Assembly: GCA_963971535.1 (NCBI GenBank)
Contig: OZ020594.1
Coordinates: 112,682,251 to 112,746,250 of the forward strand
From: Notolepis coatsorum
Lineage: Eukaryota; Chordata; Actinopteri; Aulopiformes; Paralepididae
DNA: 64,000 nucleotides
Reading direction: 5' to 3'
Shown here piece after piece: positions 43,860 to 55,232 of this stretch. Numbering within the stretch: position 1 is the first letter of the stretch; the number at the start of each line of letters is the position of its first letter. The notes below the pieces were generated by a model. That model saw only the letters and a list, made by a program, of their open reading frames with translations. It ran no database searches and was not told where the DNA came from. A program made the position numbers and the translations under genes.

Positions 43860-45674
43860 ATGAGCAGTCGCATTACAGAGAGCTCTCACCATCGATCCAA
43901 AACAACAAGGTTTTGTGCACATTTTCTCCTCCTCATAATATGGATTACGGATTTATACCTCAATTCATCAATGAAGCAACATCTAACAGAAGTGGAGAGA
44001 AGTGAAAACGGATTTAACGAGACCCACAGTGACTTCTACCTTCTCAATGGCTCGGAAAAGAAACATCTACACGTCGGAACGGCGGCTATACACACGCTAC
44101 TAACAGCGAGCCCGGCACGTAAGAACTTACCCCCGAATGGCAGATTGGACCGTAGGACCATGATCATCCTGGTTCTACTACTTTCGGGAGACATTCATTT
44201 AAACCCAGGCCCGGTCTTGACCAGAACTCAGGCGAGAAGACTTGGTCTGGCAGCGCAAGAAGCGAAGGTGGTTTCCATCGCGACCAACAACAACATCAAC
44301 AACTCGACCCGTGGCAACATCCACTGCGCGGACGGCAACTGTTCCCCAATGACGCCGCAGCAGACGAGCACACGTGAGGCAGAGACGAGAGGAGGTGAAC
44401 CGAGGGTCGAAACCATGACGACCAACTCGACGCGGGATTTAAACATCTCGACGCCCGATAGCCGGCTAGCTAGCAGAGCTAACAACGGAAACATCCAGGA
44501 ACGAGTCCTTTGTTGTTCCAACACGGCGCGGGACCCGACCCCCCCCCTCCCCCCTTCTTTGTTGTTCCAGCACGGAGCGGGACCCGACCCCCCCTCCCCC
44601 CTTCCCACCCTCAACAACAAAGCCCCCCAGCACCACACAGAGGAACAGATCACAAACGAACAATACTTCGAACCTGCCAACATAAATGAAATAACCAACG
44701 CCAATGGACTGAACATTTTTCACATTAACATTAACAGCTTAAAAAACAAATTGGATGAAATCAAACAATTATTCATAAATGGTAAGGCAAACATACTGTG
44801 CTTCTCAGAAACTAAGCTTGACGATTCTGTAAAAGATCCAGAGATAGAGATTGAGAACTACTCAATAATTAGGAATGATAGGAACAAACATGGAGGTGGT
44901 GTCTGTATGTACATACACAAGGACACCAAATTCATCAACAGAAATGACCTGAATCATAAATCAATTGAAACTGTATGGGTGGAAATCCTATTCGAAAGGG
45001 CGAAATCCCTACTGGTTGGCACAGTCTACAGGCCGCCAGATCATAGTGATTTTTATGATACACTGGATGGGTGTTTAGCTGGAGTTGAGGATGTAGACAA
45101 AATTCTTATTGGAGACTGGAACACGGATATGCAACGAAAAGATGCACCCGTCTTCAAGTCATTCAGTAGGTTTTGTGATCTGCACGGCCTCAGCCAGCTA
45201 ATCACCCAACCCACACGTGTATGTGAATCAACTCAGACTACCATTGACCTCATTCTGACCTCCGACAAGTCCAAGATCTCCAAGAAAGGGGTTATAGCAT
45301 GCGGGTTAAGTGATCATTATATGATATTCTGTACCCGCAAAAAACTAAAACAAAAGGCTGGCTGCCACAAAACAGTCACATCTAGAGACCTTAAAACCTA
45401 CTCTAGCGAGGCCTTTAACCTTGAACTGGAGAGCCTGGACTGGTCAGATGAACTCAATGGTACACTGGTTGAAGAAACATGGCTTGGTTTCAAAACCAAA
45501 TTCTCAACAATACTAAACGACATGGCCCCCCTAAGAACCACCAGGGTAAAAAATCGCGCTGAGCCGTGGATGCACTCCGAAATACTGGCCGCTATGAAAA
45601 CCAGAGACAAAAAATGCTCTGAGTTTCGTAAAAGTCAGTCAAAGCTTACTAAAAGCACGAGCAGTGAACTCTAA
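43860..45674 (+). pseudogene. LINE polyprotein, first part: 2A-like motif and endonuclease
   Basis: The ATG at 43860 lies 13 bases inside the element (a second at 43971 is possible). After a hydrophobic stretch (MIILVLLLS) comes GDIHLNPGP at 44187-44213, which resembles a 2A translational-skipping motif. A Thr/Asn- and Pro-rich linker follows, then an apurinic-type endonuclease: HININSLKNKLDEI, CFSETKLDDSV, GTVYRPPDHSDF, LIGDWNTDMQ, TTIDLILTSD, GLSDHYMIF. Catalytic Glu, Asp/Asn and SDH boxes are all present. The frame stops at TAA 45672-45674, while the next part continues in the same frame, so a single nonsense change separates them. Confidence 0.85.
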
Positions 45675-47618
45675 GCCCACGTGACTGAACTCAAACTAGA
45701 AAGAAACAGACTAAGAAACGACGTAAACTCCATGATCAAAACTGCAAAAAAGAATTTCATCAATGACAAAACTGAGGAAAACAAAAACAAACCACGTGAA
45801 CTTTGGAAATTACTCAATAATCAACTAGGATGCAGTAAAAAACTTAAAACCAGATTCTCAAACATAAACATAAAAACGGACAACACGCTCATCACAGACA
45901 AGCTGGATGTAGCCAATTACTTAAACATTTTCTTCACAAACATAGCCACAACACTGGTAAACAAACTACCCTCCCACTCAGGGCTTTATGGGGTAGAACA
46001 CATAGTAGCTTACTACAAAAACCTAGGGGTCCGCAAGGACGACTTCAAGCTGGAAATGGTAACAACAGATGAGGTACTCAATAAACTGAGCGCCCTCCAA
46101 CCTAACAAGGCCACTGGCCATGACAACATCCCCTCCAAATTCCTCAGAGACTCAGCAGCCGCCATCACCCCAATCATCACACACATAATAAACCTCTCCA
46201 TAAAACAGGGACACGTCCCCAAGGACTTCAAAATTGCTAGGGTGACCCCTCTGCACAAAAAGGGCAGCAAATTAGACCCAGGCAACTACCGCCCTGTTTC
46301 TATTCTCACCTCCATCTCGAAAGTCATGGAAAAAATAGTCTACGAACAGGTCGAAAAGTACCTAGCGGAAAAAAATCTAATCTACGAATTCCAATCTGGC
46401 TTCAGAACATCCCACTCCACTGACACATGCCTTCTCTATTTGAATGACCACATCAAACAAGAGGTGGACGCAGGCAAATACTGCGGCATGGTCATGCTGG
46501 ACCTACAAAAGGCCTTTGACACGGTCAATCACTCCATTCTGATTGACAAGCTAAAAGCAATTGGTTTTGATAGTCTATCAGTGAGCTGGATGCAATCCTA
46601 CCTTGAGGGGAGGGAACAGATGGTGGAGGTAAACGGTACCCTATCCCCCCCTCTCACAGTGAGCTGTGGTGTTCCACAAGGAAGCATACTAGGACCGCTA
46701 CTGTTCCTAATTTATGCAAATGACATGTCGTCAGCTTGTGACTGCAACTTGTTCCTGTTTGCGGACGACTCAGCCCTGCTGGTCTCTGACAAGAACAAGT
46801 TACAGGTTGAAAAAACCCTCAGCTCGGAACTAGGCAGAATCTGCATATGGCTCGCTGATAACAAACTATCATTACACATGGGCAAAACAGAGTCCATTCT
46901 CTTCGGTTCAAATAACAAACTCAGCAAGACCGACGGCTTCTCAGTTACAGTGGGTGACAATATTGTCACAAGGAAAGATGAAATTACCTACCTGGGTTCC
47001 ATCCTAGAGGCTAATCTCTCCTGTGACAAAATGGCATCCAATGTAATAAAAAAAGTCAACCAACGAACTCGATTCTTGTACCGGATCTCCTCTCTGGTAA
47101 ACAAGAATACCCTGAAGACTCTGGCAGGAGCACTCATTCAGGGGTACTACGACTATGCTTGCACCTCATGGTACCAAAGCACCTCAAAGGCGCTAAAAAC
47201 AAAATTACAAACATCTCAAAACAAACTGGTCAGACTACTGCTTGACCTTACTCCTAGAACCCACCTCACCCCTGCCCACTTTGACAACCTAGGATGGCTT
47301 AGAGTAGATGACAGAGTACAGCAACTTGCAATGGGCCTGGTCTACAAGATACACTACACGACCAAGGTACCCATGTACATGGCAAAATACTTCCCAAAGG
47401 TCAGTGAATACCACGATCACAACACCAGAGGGAGCTCCACAAATCATGTTAAACCCAGATTCGGCTCAAATAAGGGACTAAACACGTTTCGCAATTATGC
47501 CACATCAATGTGGAACGCCCTACCCAAAGCTGTAAAGGAATGTGGATCACTACCCACTTTCAAAACCTCTCTCAAGAGACACCTACGGGAGACTGCAATT
47601 CAACACTGGCCCCTGTAA
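45675..47618 (+). pseudogene. LINE polyprotein, second part: reverse transcriptase
   Basis: Same frame as the preceding part. RT blocks in order: ATGHDNIPSKFLRD, ARVTPLHKKGSKLDPGNYRP, FQSGFRTSHSTDTCLLYL, VMLDLQKAFDTVNHSIL (first catalytic Asp), SCGVPQGSILGPLLFLIYAN, FADDSALLV (catalytic FADD at 46758-46769), and LGSILEANLS. The C-terminal region has the conserved NHVKPRFGSNKGLNTFRNYA and MWNALPKAVKE boxes. No stop or shift is seen, so the copy appears young. It lacks its own good start codon because of the upstream TAA. Confidence 0.85.
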
Positions 47619-48142
47619 ATATCCTAACCCAACCCCCTCCAATGTACAGTCATTTACCTAGTATGGTTTTGTCAATAGTCCAATGTACAATTTTGTTTGT
47701 TTGTACAGAGTCTCCCCCCCCTCAATGTACAGTTTTGCTTGTCTATACAGTGTGCCCCCCCCCCCCCCCCAACCACCTCCAATGTAAATTACCCAGTATG
47801 GTTGTCAATATCCCAGTGTACCCAACCCCCCCCACCCAACCTCCTCCAATGTACAGTTTCTACGTCAAATGTATATACTCCCTTTTCTTGACTCCTTCTG
47901 TATCACAAACAGTACTGTATTTGCAAATCTGGTATGTCATAAATGTATAGATGTAGCAGTACTGACTATCTGTATGTCATGTATGTCATATATGTCCTGA
48001 TGAATTGAAAATGGGGGACCCTGGTGGAAACAAGACGAAAGTCTTTCTCTGGTCTGCATCCCCTTAACAATTGTGTGTATTGAGCTGTACTGTATTGTAC
48101 CCATTCTGCAATCTGTTAATAAAGTTTTCAATCAATCAATCA

Positions 48143-49472
48143 ATACTCTTTACCCAGCACCTCAACTGAACACATGAAAACAGAACCTGAAGGAGAGGAC
48201 TGTGGAGTAGCAGAACTAGCCAGTAACTTAGATCCAGCTGGTGATTTAGAACCAACTAGAGATAGCCAGCCTCTCTCTTCAGATTGTTCTCTAACTGAGA
48301 CTGATGACAGTGATGATGACCGTTCTGGAGCTGAGACTGATGACGGTGATGATGACCGTTCTGGAACTGAGACTGATGACGGTGATGAATGGAAGGAGAG
48401 TGGAGGTCCAGGTTTGATGGCACTAAAACAAAAGAAGACACTGAAAATACAAACGCTGTCTAACAGGCCTGGATTCAGCAAGAAGAGAGATCTGAAGATA
48501 CACGTAAAAAATCATACCGGAGTGAAACCATTTAGCTGTTCAGTTTGTGAGAAAGGGTTCAGTATGAAGGCACATCTGAAGAGACACATGATAACTCATA
48601 CTGGAGAGAAATCATTTAGTTGTTCAGTTTGTGGGAAAGGGTTCAGTCAGCAAACAAATCTGAAGACACACATGATAACTCATACTGGAGAGAAACCTTT
48701 TGTTTGTTCAGTTTGTGGGAAAGGGTTCAGGCATAAAGAAAGTCTGAAGATACACATGCTAACTCACACTGGAGAGAAACCATTTAGCTGTTCAGTTTGT
48801 GGGAAAGGGTTCAGTCTGCAATCAGCTCTGAAGAGACACATGAGAACTCATACTGGAGAGAAACCTTTTAGCTGTTCAGTTTGTGGGAAAGGGTTCAGTA
48901 TGAAGGCAAATCTGAAGAGCCACATGAGAACTCATACTGGAGAGAAACCATTTAGCTGTTCAGTTTGTGGGAAAGGGTTCAGTACGAAGGGAGATCTGAA
49001 GTGCCACATGAGAACTCACACTGGAGATAAACCGTTTAGCTGTTCAGTTTGTGGGAAAGGGTTCAGTCTGCAATCAGATCTGAAGAGACACATGAGAACT
49101 CATACTGGAGAGAAACCATTTAGCTGTTCAGTTTGTGGGAAAGGGTTCAGTATGAAGGCAAATCTGAAGAGCCACATGAGAACTCATACTGGAGAGAAAC
49201 CATTTAGCTGTTCAGTTTGTGGGAAAGGGTTCAGTCAGCAAACAGATCTGAAGAGACACATGATAACTCATACTGGAGAGAAACCATTTAGTTGTTCAGT
49301 TTGTGGGAAAGGGTTCAGTATGAAGGCACATCTAAAGACACACATGATAACTCATACTGGAGAGAAACCATTTAGTTGTTCAGTTTGTGGGAAAGGGTTC
49401 AATGATAAAGGAAATATGAAGAAACACACTAGAACTCATACAGGAAAGAAACCATTTAGTTGTTCCGTTTAA
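48143..49472 (+). pseudogene. ZNF-2, zinc-finger part downstream of the LINE
   Basis: Resumes at TACTCTTTACCC and encodes the TDDGDDDRSG acidic repeats, a degenerate finger, then 11 intact C2H2 fingers with TGEKP linkers (TGDKP after finger 6), ending KKPFSCSV-stop in the middle of a twelfth. From the ATG at 48174 a 432-residue protein could be made without the acidic N terminus, so some function cannot be excluded. Finger helix residues differ from ZNF-1 while the scaffold is nearly identical. Confidence 0.82.
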
Positions 49473-49629
49473 GCTGAGAGTAGACTTAAAGAATAAAGAG
49501 AACCGGTCCCCAAACACAGTTTGCAGTATATTAAATAGAAACCCCACTTTTTTAGAAGAAGAACACACACATGCGAGATGGGCGACACACAGGAACACTC
49601 ACACATGCACTGATGAAATGTCTCTCTGC

Positions 49630-49840
49630 ACTTTTCCCATCCCGTCGTCCTTCCCCCCCAAGGGCAGCCGGGAGCAGACATGGGCTGTGGCGTGGGCCGC
49701 GCCCGGGGACCAATCCAAGTGCTCCTGTCCATCTTCGTCAGGGACGCGACAGCGTTAGCCATCTGTTGTGCATGTTTTTCCTTTGGGTTTATCTTATCTG
49801 GAGGGGAAACCCTTGTGAGCACGGGGGGAGAACATGCTAA
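49630..49840 (-). mobile_element. Truncated tRNA-derived SINE in the ZNF-2 3' region
   Basis: Matches the body of the SINEs at 5715-6085 and 28515-28885 (CCCATCCCGTCGTCCTTCCC through GCACGGGG), but lacks the tRNA head, which would lie to the right. Confidence 0.8.
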
Positions 49841-49943
49841 TATGTTAGGATCCTTAGGACTTATTTTTGTTTTGTGACTGATTTCCTTTTATCTTCATTC
49901 ATATGAAAGAAGAAGATTCTGTACCTCCTTTTTTGATTTAGTC

Positions 49944-49949
49944 AATAAA
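49944..49949 (+). promoter_or_regulatory. Candidate polyadenylation signal of ZNF-2
   Basis: AATAAA about 470 bases after the ZNF-2 stop, followed within 25 bases by a GT-rich stretch (TGCTTGTTTTG). Position only. Confidence 0.4.
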
Positions 49950-49989
49950 AAATATCTCATGCTTGTTTTGACTCTTTCATTATGAGTGT

Positions 49990-50600
49990 TATCATTTCAA
50001 ATGCTGTGTAGCCATTAGGACATGATATTTTACTTAAGTTAAAAGTAGAATACTCTACAGAAAATAGTTGCTAAATGAAATAGAAAGCTCTATAGACATT
50101 AATGTTGAGTTTTTCAAATGTATTATTTTGGCACAAACCCGGTGCCATTTAGCTCCATTGTATTGGAGTGACAGCGGACATCTCTACTGCAGATATGTCG
50201 TGCCCTAGTGGGCTTCGCTCATAAGTAGTTCAAGGTAGCAGTCAGAAGACTGAGGTGTGACAGCAACAGTGTATTCCTTCAATAACTGGTGGCACCAGAG
50301 AGCATCTGACAACCTCAGAGCCTGTTTCACCACAGAACTGGTGGGTCACGTGCTTGAAGCTCTGATCCCTAGGAAGACTTCAGTGTTCAATGTTGACAGA
50401 CGGAATAGTGATTTTGTGTTCATGAAGTTTTTATATTCATTTACATTATTGAATATAAATATTTACACTAATTTGATTTAATATAAAGATTTAGTTTTTG
50501 TTCATATTACCGATGGTATGGCTATATTATTAATTTGTGAGAAATATCTTAATGCTGTGGGTTTAACCCCCTCCCCATAATATAAGGAACAGGAAGTGAT
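49990..50600. other. No recognisable gene
   Basis: AT-rich intergenic sequence. The 74-codon frame at 50257-50481 has no motif. Confidence 0.45.
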
Positions 50601-50605
50601 TTCAA

Positions 50606-50680
50606 GATACAAGAGTTTTATTTGTCACGGCATACAGGTATACAGTGAAATGCGGGGGGTCTCGCCCGCAACGATGTGCA
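50606..50680 (-). mobile_element. LINE 3' tail, same family as 15683-16295
   Basis: The minus strand reads CGCATTTCACTGTATACCTG, TATGCCGTGACAAATAAAAC and TCTTGTATCTTG. From 50668 a 52-bp unit (GATGTGCATAATACAAGTAA, TAATAATAATAAGAGTCC) is repeated twice up to 50770. The rest up to 51475 shows no gene. Confidence 0.72.
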
Positions 50681-51475
50681 TAATACAAGTAATAATAATA
50701 ATAAGAGTCCAACCAATAGAGTGATGTGCATAATACAAGTAATAATAATAATAAGAGTCCAACCAATAGAGCGACATAAAAAGTAAACAAAGTAGGCATA
50801 TCGGTATCTGTACATGAGCTATTTACAGAGTAGTACATGCTAGGTCCTGTGTCAGTGCAGTACACTGTTAGCTACGGATGAGGCATTGGGTCTTTATGTA
50901 CAATGCTATATTATATGATCTCAAGCTATACTATTTTTTAAAGTGATCTTTCTTTCTGTAAAGTGTCCATAGTGTGAGCATGTGCAGTAAGAGTTTAGAG
51001 ACGTAACCTAGGCAGGAAAATTAAATAATGGTTTAATTTAAAACAAGTGTCTCATTCTCCGTTGCTACTTTACTGTTTGTTTGATACAGTCTTGTTAGAG
51101 ATGAATGTTGGTTTAGTGCCTCTACACTATATATAATATAATAATTATCTCCATCAGGTCGGTTCTGTCCACCTGTCTATCTCTGTCCGCAGCTAACCTC
51201 ACAATAGGGCAGTTTTGTAAAGTATTTCAAGTTAATTCATTTCTATCATTGAAATGCATATTCAGTATGAAGTTATAGCTTTTCACCACAAGAGGGTGAT
51301 ATAACACAGGTTCGCTGGTAATCAGCTCTCTGGCACCTGTTAACAATATATAGACATGCCATAGTGAACCTATTGTCATTGATATACATGCATTACAATT
51401 ATTTATGAATAGATTATTGTCCATTGCAATGAGCCCCACCCCTTTCATATCTCATGAACTGTTCATCGTACAGAC

Positions 51476-54400
51476 TTGTGGGAGGGGTTAATGAGTGGTG
51501 GGGGCTTCCCTTGGAAGGTTGGTGGTACCGTTCAAAAACGGGCCTTTATGAATGAATTCAAGGTCTCTGACCCCTGGCGATTTTTAAACCCACAAGGAAG
51601 ACAATATTCTTTCTTTTCACATGTTCATCAAACTTATTCTCGTATTGACTTTTTTCTGATTGATAATCGACTCATCCCATCACTACACTCCTGCTCTTAT
51701 GAAGCGATCGTATTGTCGGATCATGCTCCAGTGCTTCTGGAGTTGTGCTTCCAGGAATATAACAACTCGCCACCTCCCTGGCGCCTAAATTGCCGTTTAT
51801 TGTCAAATGAGAATTTTGTTAATTTCATACACAACCAAATCGATTTTTTTATATCGACCAATAAGACCCCTGAGATTTCAGCATCTTTACTATGGGAGAC
51901 ATTGAAGGCATATCTGAGGGGTGAGATAATCTCATATAGCGCCTATGAAAGGAAGGATAGAAAAAAACAGATGAGTGACTTGACTAAGCAGATTAGTCAA
52001 TTAGATAACATACATGCTACTCAACCATCCCCGGATGTCTATAAAGAACGTCTCTCCCTCCAAGCTAAATTTGATGTCCTCTCCTCTGCTTACGTGGAGG
52101 ATCTAATGATTAAATCCAGACAGACGTACTATGAGCATGGAGACAAGTCTAATAAATTATTGGCCCATAAGTTACGACAGGCCTCTGCCTCACATCAGAT
52201 CCCTCAAATCCAGACAACCAATGGTTTAACTACGGATCCCAAGCTAATTAATGAAGAATTTAAAAACTTTTATTCCTCCTTATATACATCTGAACAAACC
52301 TCTGACCCTTCTGCCTATGATAATTTTTTTAATTCATTGGATATACCACAGATAAACCCAGAGGCTGCCACAGGGCTGGAGGGACCAGTCACGATAGATG
52401 AGCTCAGAGAGGCCGCCTACTCTATGCAAACAGGGAAGTGTCCGGGGCTAGATGGTTACCCTATAGAGTTCTACAGGAAATTCTTTGATAAACTGGCACC
52501 CATTTTAATTGACATGTATGCAGATTCATTTAGGTCACTTAAGTTACCCCCATCCCTTACTCAAGCCTCGATTTCTCTGTTGCTAAAAAAAGATAAAGAC
52601 CCCCTATCCTGTGGAAGTTATCGTCCTGTCAGTCAGTTGACGGTAGATTTAAAGCTTCTATCAAAGCTCTTAGCTATGCGCTTAGAACCTGTTCTTCCCA
52701 CTATCATATCTCCAGACCAAACAGGTTTTATCCAGAATAGATATTCATTTTCCAACATTAGACGTCTCTTTAATGTCATATATAGCCCTTCCTCCACAAC
52801 TAGCCCGGAGGCTGTCATCTCACTAGATGCGGCCAAAGCTTTTGACCGTGTGGAGTGGGGATATCTTTTCGACACATTGAAAAAGTTTGGACTGGGGGAT
52901 AACTTTGTAGCTTGGGTGAAATTACTTTACACCTCTCCCACTGCCTCAGTAAGGACTAACAACACACGTTCAGCACAGTTCCATCTACACCGCTCCACGA
53001 GACAGGGTTGCAATTTGAGCCCACTCCTGTTCGATGTTGCCATTGAACCGTTGGCCATCGCACTTCGATCAGACCTTCGTATAAAAGGTATAATCAGAGG
53101 GGGTGTTGAACAGAGGACCTCCCTATATGCAGATGACCTGCTTCTATACGTGTCTGACATCTCCACATCTATTCCAGCTGCACTTGACATATTCACCCGA
53201 TTTGGCCGTATTTCAGGGTATAAACTAAATTTAGACAAAAGTGAACTTCTTCCATTGAATGCAGAAGCTCGAAGTTATCCACTGCATAACTTCCCATTGA
53301 AAATTTCCCCCCATGGCTTCAAATATCTCGGTATCCAAATTAGGGATACATTTGGGGACCTATTCAAATTTAATTTTGGCTCTCTACTGACTCGATTTCA
53401 GGAAGATTTTGAACGTTGGTCATTATTACCTCTCTCTCTTGCTGCACGTATCAATTGCGTTAAGATGAACTCTCTCCCAAGGTTTTCTTATCTTGTCCAG
53501 TGCCTGCCTATCTTTCTTCCCCACTCATTCTTTCAAAAAATTGACAGCCTAGTGTCCAAATTTATTTGGAATAACAAAGTTCCCAGAATTAGTAAAGCTC
53601 TATTACAAAGGAGTAGATCTCTGGGTGGCATGGCTCTACCTAACTTCAGAGCCTACTATTGGGCAGCCAATCTCAGAATCATACAGCAATGGCTACAGTC
53701 AGACAAACCTCTGGTGTGCCCTATGTGGGTTGACATCGAAGCCTCATCTGTCAAACCTGCTTCACTAACCGGTCTTATACATGCCCCCATTAGTTCTCCA
53801 TTGGCCCCCTACTTCAAAAATATAATCGTTAAAACTACATTCAGAATTTGGAATCAATTCAGACGCCACTTTGGGTTTAAAACTCTATCCCACTTGGCCC
53901 CGATAGCAGCTAACCCTTTATTTCACCCCTCATTGATGGATGGAGCATTCTCCTTATGGGCCTCACTCGGTATTAAAACACTAGGTGACCTATATATAGA
54001 TAATGTTTTTGCCTCCTTTCAGCAATTATCAGAGAAATATTCAATCCATAGCCGACATTTCTTTCGGTATCTACAGATTCGTAGCTATGTCTGTAGCATT
54101 AACCCTATATTTCCCAACCTTCCAGAGGTAACACCCATCGACTCCTTTTTAACCCTGATGTCTTCCATCAAGGGCATGATATCGACTATGTACAATCTCA
54201 TTCTCTCCTTATGTCCAACCACAATACACAATATTAAAAGTAAATGGGAGGAGGATTTAGAGGAGGAGATCTCGGATGACATTTGGGTTGACATTCTACG
54301 TCTTGTTCATTCTTCTTCTATTTGTGCAAGACACGGGCTGATACAATGCAAAATTGTTCATCGAGTACACCTGACGAAAGTCAGATTAGCCAAAATGTAT

Positions 54401-54832
54401 GAAGATATCGATCCTATATGTGATAGATGTCATTCGGCCCCAGCCACATATACTCACATGTTTTGGACATGCCCCTCCTTGCACAGGTATTGGACAAATA
54501 TTTTTGAAACCATCTCGGGAAGTATTGAGACAAATCTTGAACCAAATGTATTGACAGCGCTTTTTGGATACTCCCCACCTATGTTATCACTTTCAAAGCA
54601 CAAAGCACACGTTGTGGCATTTACCACTCTACTGGCCAGGCGGCTGATTCTGTTTAAATGGAAGTCCGCTGCTCCCCCCACTCACCTTCACTGGATTAGA
54701 GACATACTATACTTTATCAAACTTGAAAAGATAAGATGCACTCTGAGAGGTTCTTCATCTATGTTCAAGAAAACGTGGGGTTCATTCCTTGTACTTGTGG
54801 ATGATGTACAGTTCCATACTATTCCAGAATAA
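51476..54832 (+). CDS. L1 ORF2-type protein, N-terminally truncated
   Basis: One uninterrupted frame of 1118 codons; the first dozen or so may be flanking sequence, and there is no good ATG at its start. Motifs in order: endonuclease end (TYSRIDFFLI, LSDHAPVLLEL), RT (GKCPGLDGYPIEFYRKFF, GSYRPVSQLTVDLKLLSKLL, PDQTGFI, VISLDAAKAFDRVEWGYLF, RQGCNLSPLLFDV, catalytic YADD at 53126-53137), and a C-terminal cysteine motif CDRCHSAPATYTHMFWTC. Active L1 would need the missing endonuclease part and an ORF1. Absence of stops suggests a recent insertion. Confidence 0.85.
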   Translation: MWEGLMSGGGFPWKVGGTVQKRAFMNEFKVSDPWRFLNPQGRQYSFFSHVHQTYSRIDFFLIDNRLIPSLHSCSYEAIVLSDHAPVLLELCFQEYNNSPPPWRLNCRLLSNENFVNFIHNQIDFFISTNKTPEISASLLWETLKAYLRGEIISYSAYERKDRKKQMSDLTKQISQLDNIHATQPSPDVYKERLSLQAKFDVLSSAYVEDLMIKSRQTYYEHGDKSNKLLAHKLRQASASHQIPQIQTTNGLTTDPKLINEEFKNFYSSLYTSEQTSDPSAYDNFFNSLDIPQINPEAATGLEGPVTIDELREAAYSMQTGKCPGLDGYPIEFYRKFFDKLAPILIDMYADSFRSLKLPPSLTQASISLLLKKDKDPLSCGSYRPVSQLTVDLKLLSKLLAMRLEPVLPTIISPDQTGFIQNRYSFSNIRRLFNVIYSPSSTTSPEAVISLDAAKAFDRVEWGYLFDTLKKFGLGDNFVAWVKLLYTSPTASVRTNNTRSAQFHLHRSTRQGCNLSPLLFDVAIEPLAIALRSDLRIKGIIRGGVEQRTSLYADDLLLYVSDISTSIPAALDIFTRFGRISGYKLNLDKSELLPLNAEARSYPLHNFPLKISPHGFKYLGIQIRDTFGDLFKFNFGSLLTRFQEDFERWSLLPLSLAARINCVKMNSLPRFSYLVQCLPIFLPHSFFQKIDSLVSKFIWNNKVPRISKALLQRSRSLGGMALPNFRAYYWAANLRIIQQWLQSDKPLVCPMWVDIEASSVKPASLTGLIHAPISSPLAPYFKNIIVKTTFRIWNQFRRHFGFKTLSHLAPIAANPLFHPSLMDGAFSLWASLGIKTLGDLYIDNVFASFQQLSEKYSIHSRHFFRYLQIRSYVCSINPIFPNLPEVTPIDSFLTLMSSIKGMISTMYNLILSLCPTTIHNIKSKWEEDLEEEISDDIWVDILRLVHSSSICARHGLIQCKIVHRVHLTKVRLAKMYEDIDPICDRCHSAPATYTHMFWTCPSLHRYWTNIFETISGSIETNLEPNVLTALFGYSPPMLSLSKHKAHVVAFTTLLARRLILFKWKSAAPPTHLHWIRDILYFIKLEKIRCTLRGSSSMFKKTWGSFLVLVDDVQFHTIPE

Positions 54833-55205
54833 CAATTTGTATGCTGCTTGTTGGTATTCTTCTGTGTGAACGTTAATCCAACGTGAGTTATTTGATATAC
54901 CGGATATACATTGGAGAAGCATATTTGGGTACCTAAACATGTGCTATATATTTGATATAATATGTATATACGTTTGAGACGACTGTCGAACGACCAAGTC
55001 AGTGTTTGTTTGTATTATTATTTACTTTTGAACTCTGTTGTATTTTCTCTTGTTTTTTATTTTTTTTATTTTATTTTCTTCTGTTTAATGTTGTTATCTG
55101 TTCTATGTGGACAATGACAATACAACAATGTATATATACAGACATATACTTATAATGTCTATGTCCTCAAAAAAGTATAATAAACAAAAAAGTGAAAAAA
55201 AAAGA
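51500..55205 (+). mobile_element. 5'-truncated L1-type LINE
   Basis: Coding begins inside the endonuclease domain and the 3' end is A-rich (AATAAACAAAAAAGTG followed by a run of nine A near 55195). The left junction lies somewhere in 51480-51535 and could not be fixed. No duplication was identified. A further L1 3' fragment is at 18311-19440 in the opposite orientation. Confidence 0.82.
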
Positions 55206-55232
55206 ATATAGGCAATACAATTGAATATTCCA

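Larger units (their letters stand above)
43847..48142 (+). mobile_element. Nearly full-length CR1/L2-type LINE inside ZNF-2
   Basis: The exact limits come from comparison with ZNF-1: GAAGCATAC|TCTTTACCC is uninterrupted at 9985-10000. The insertion ends in AATAAAGTTTTC plus (AATC)3, and at most 4 bp (ATAC) may be duplicated, in keeping with the short or absent duplications of this group. The element is in the same direction as ZNF-2. Two more 3' fragments of the family are at 41609-41665 and 56589-56732. Confidence 0.9.

Noticed and set aside
44228-44723. Minus-strand frames within the LINE linker
   Set aside because: Shadows over a Pro-rich linker with an internal duplication of about 55 bp; no motif.
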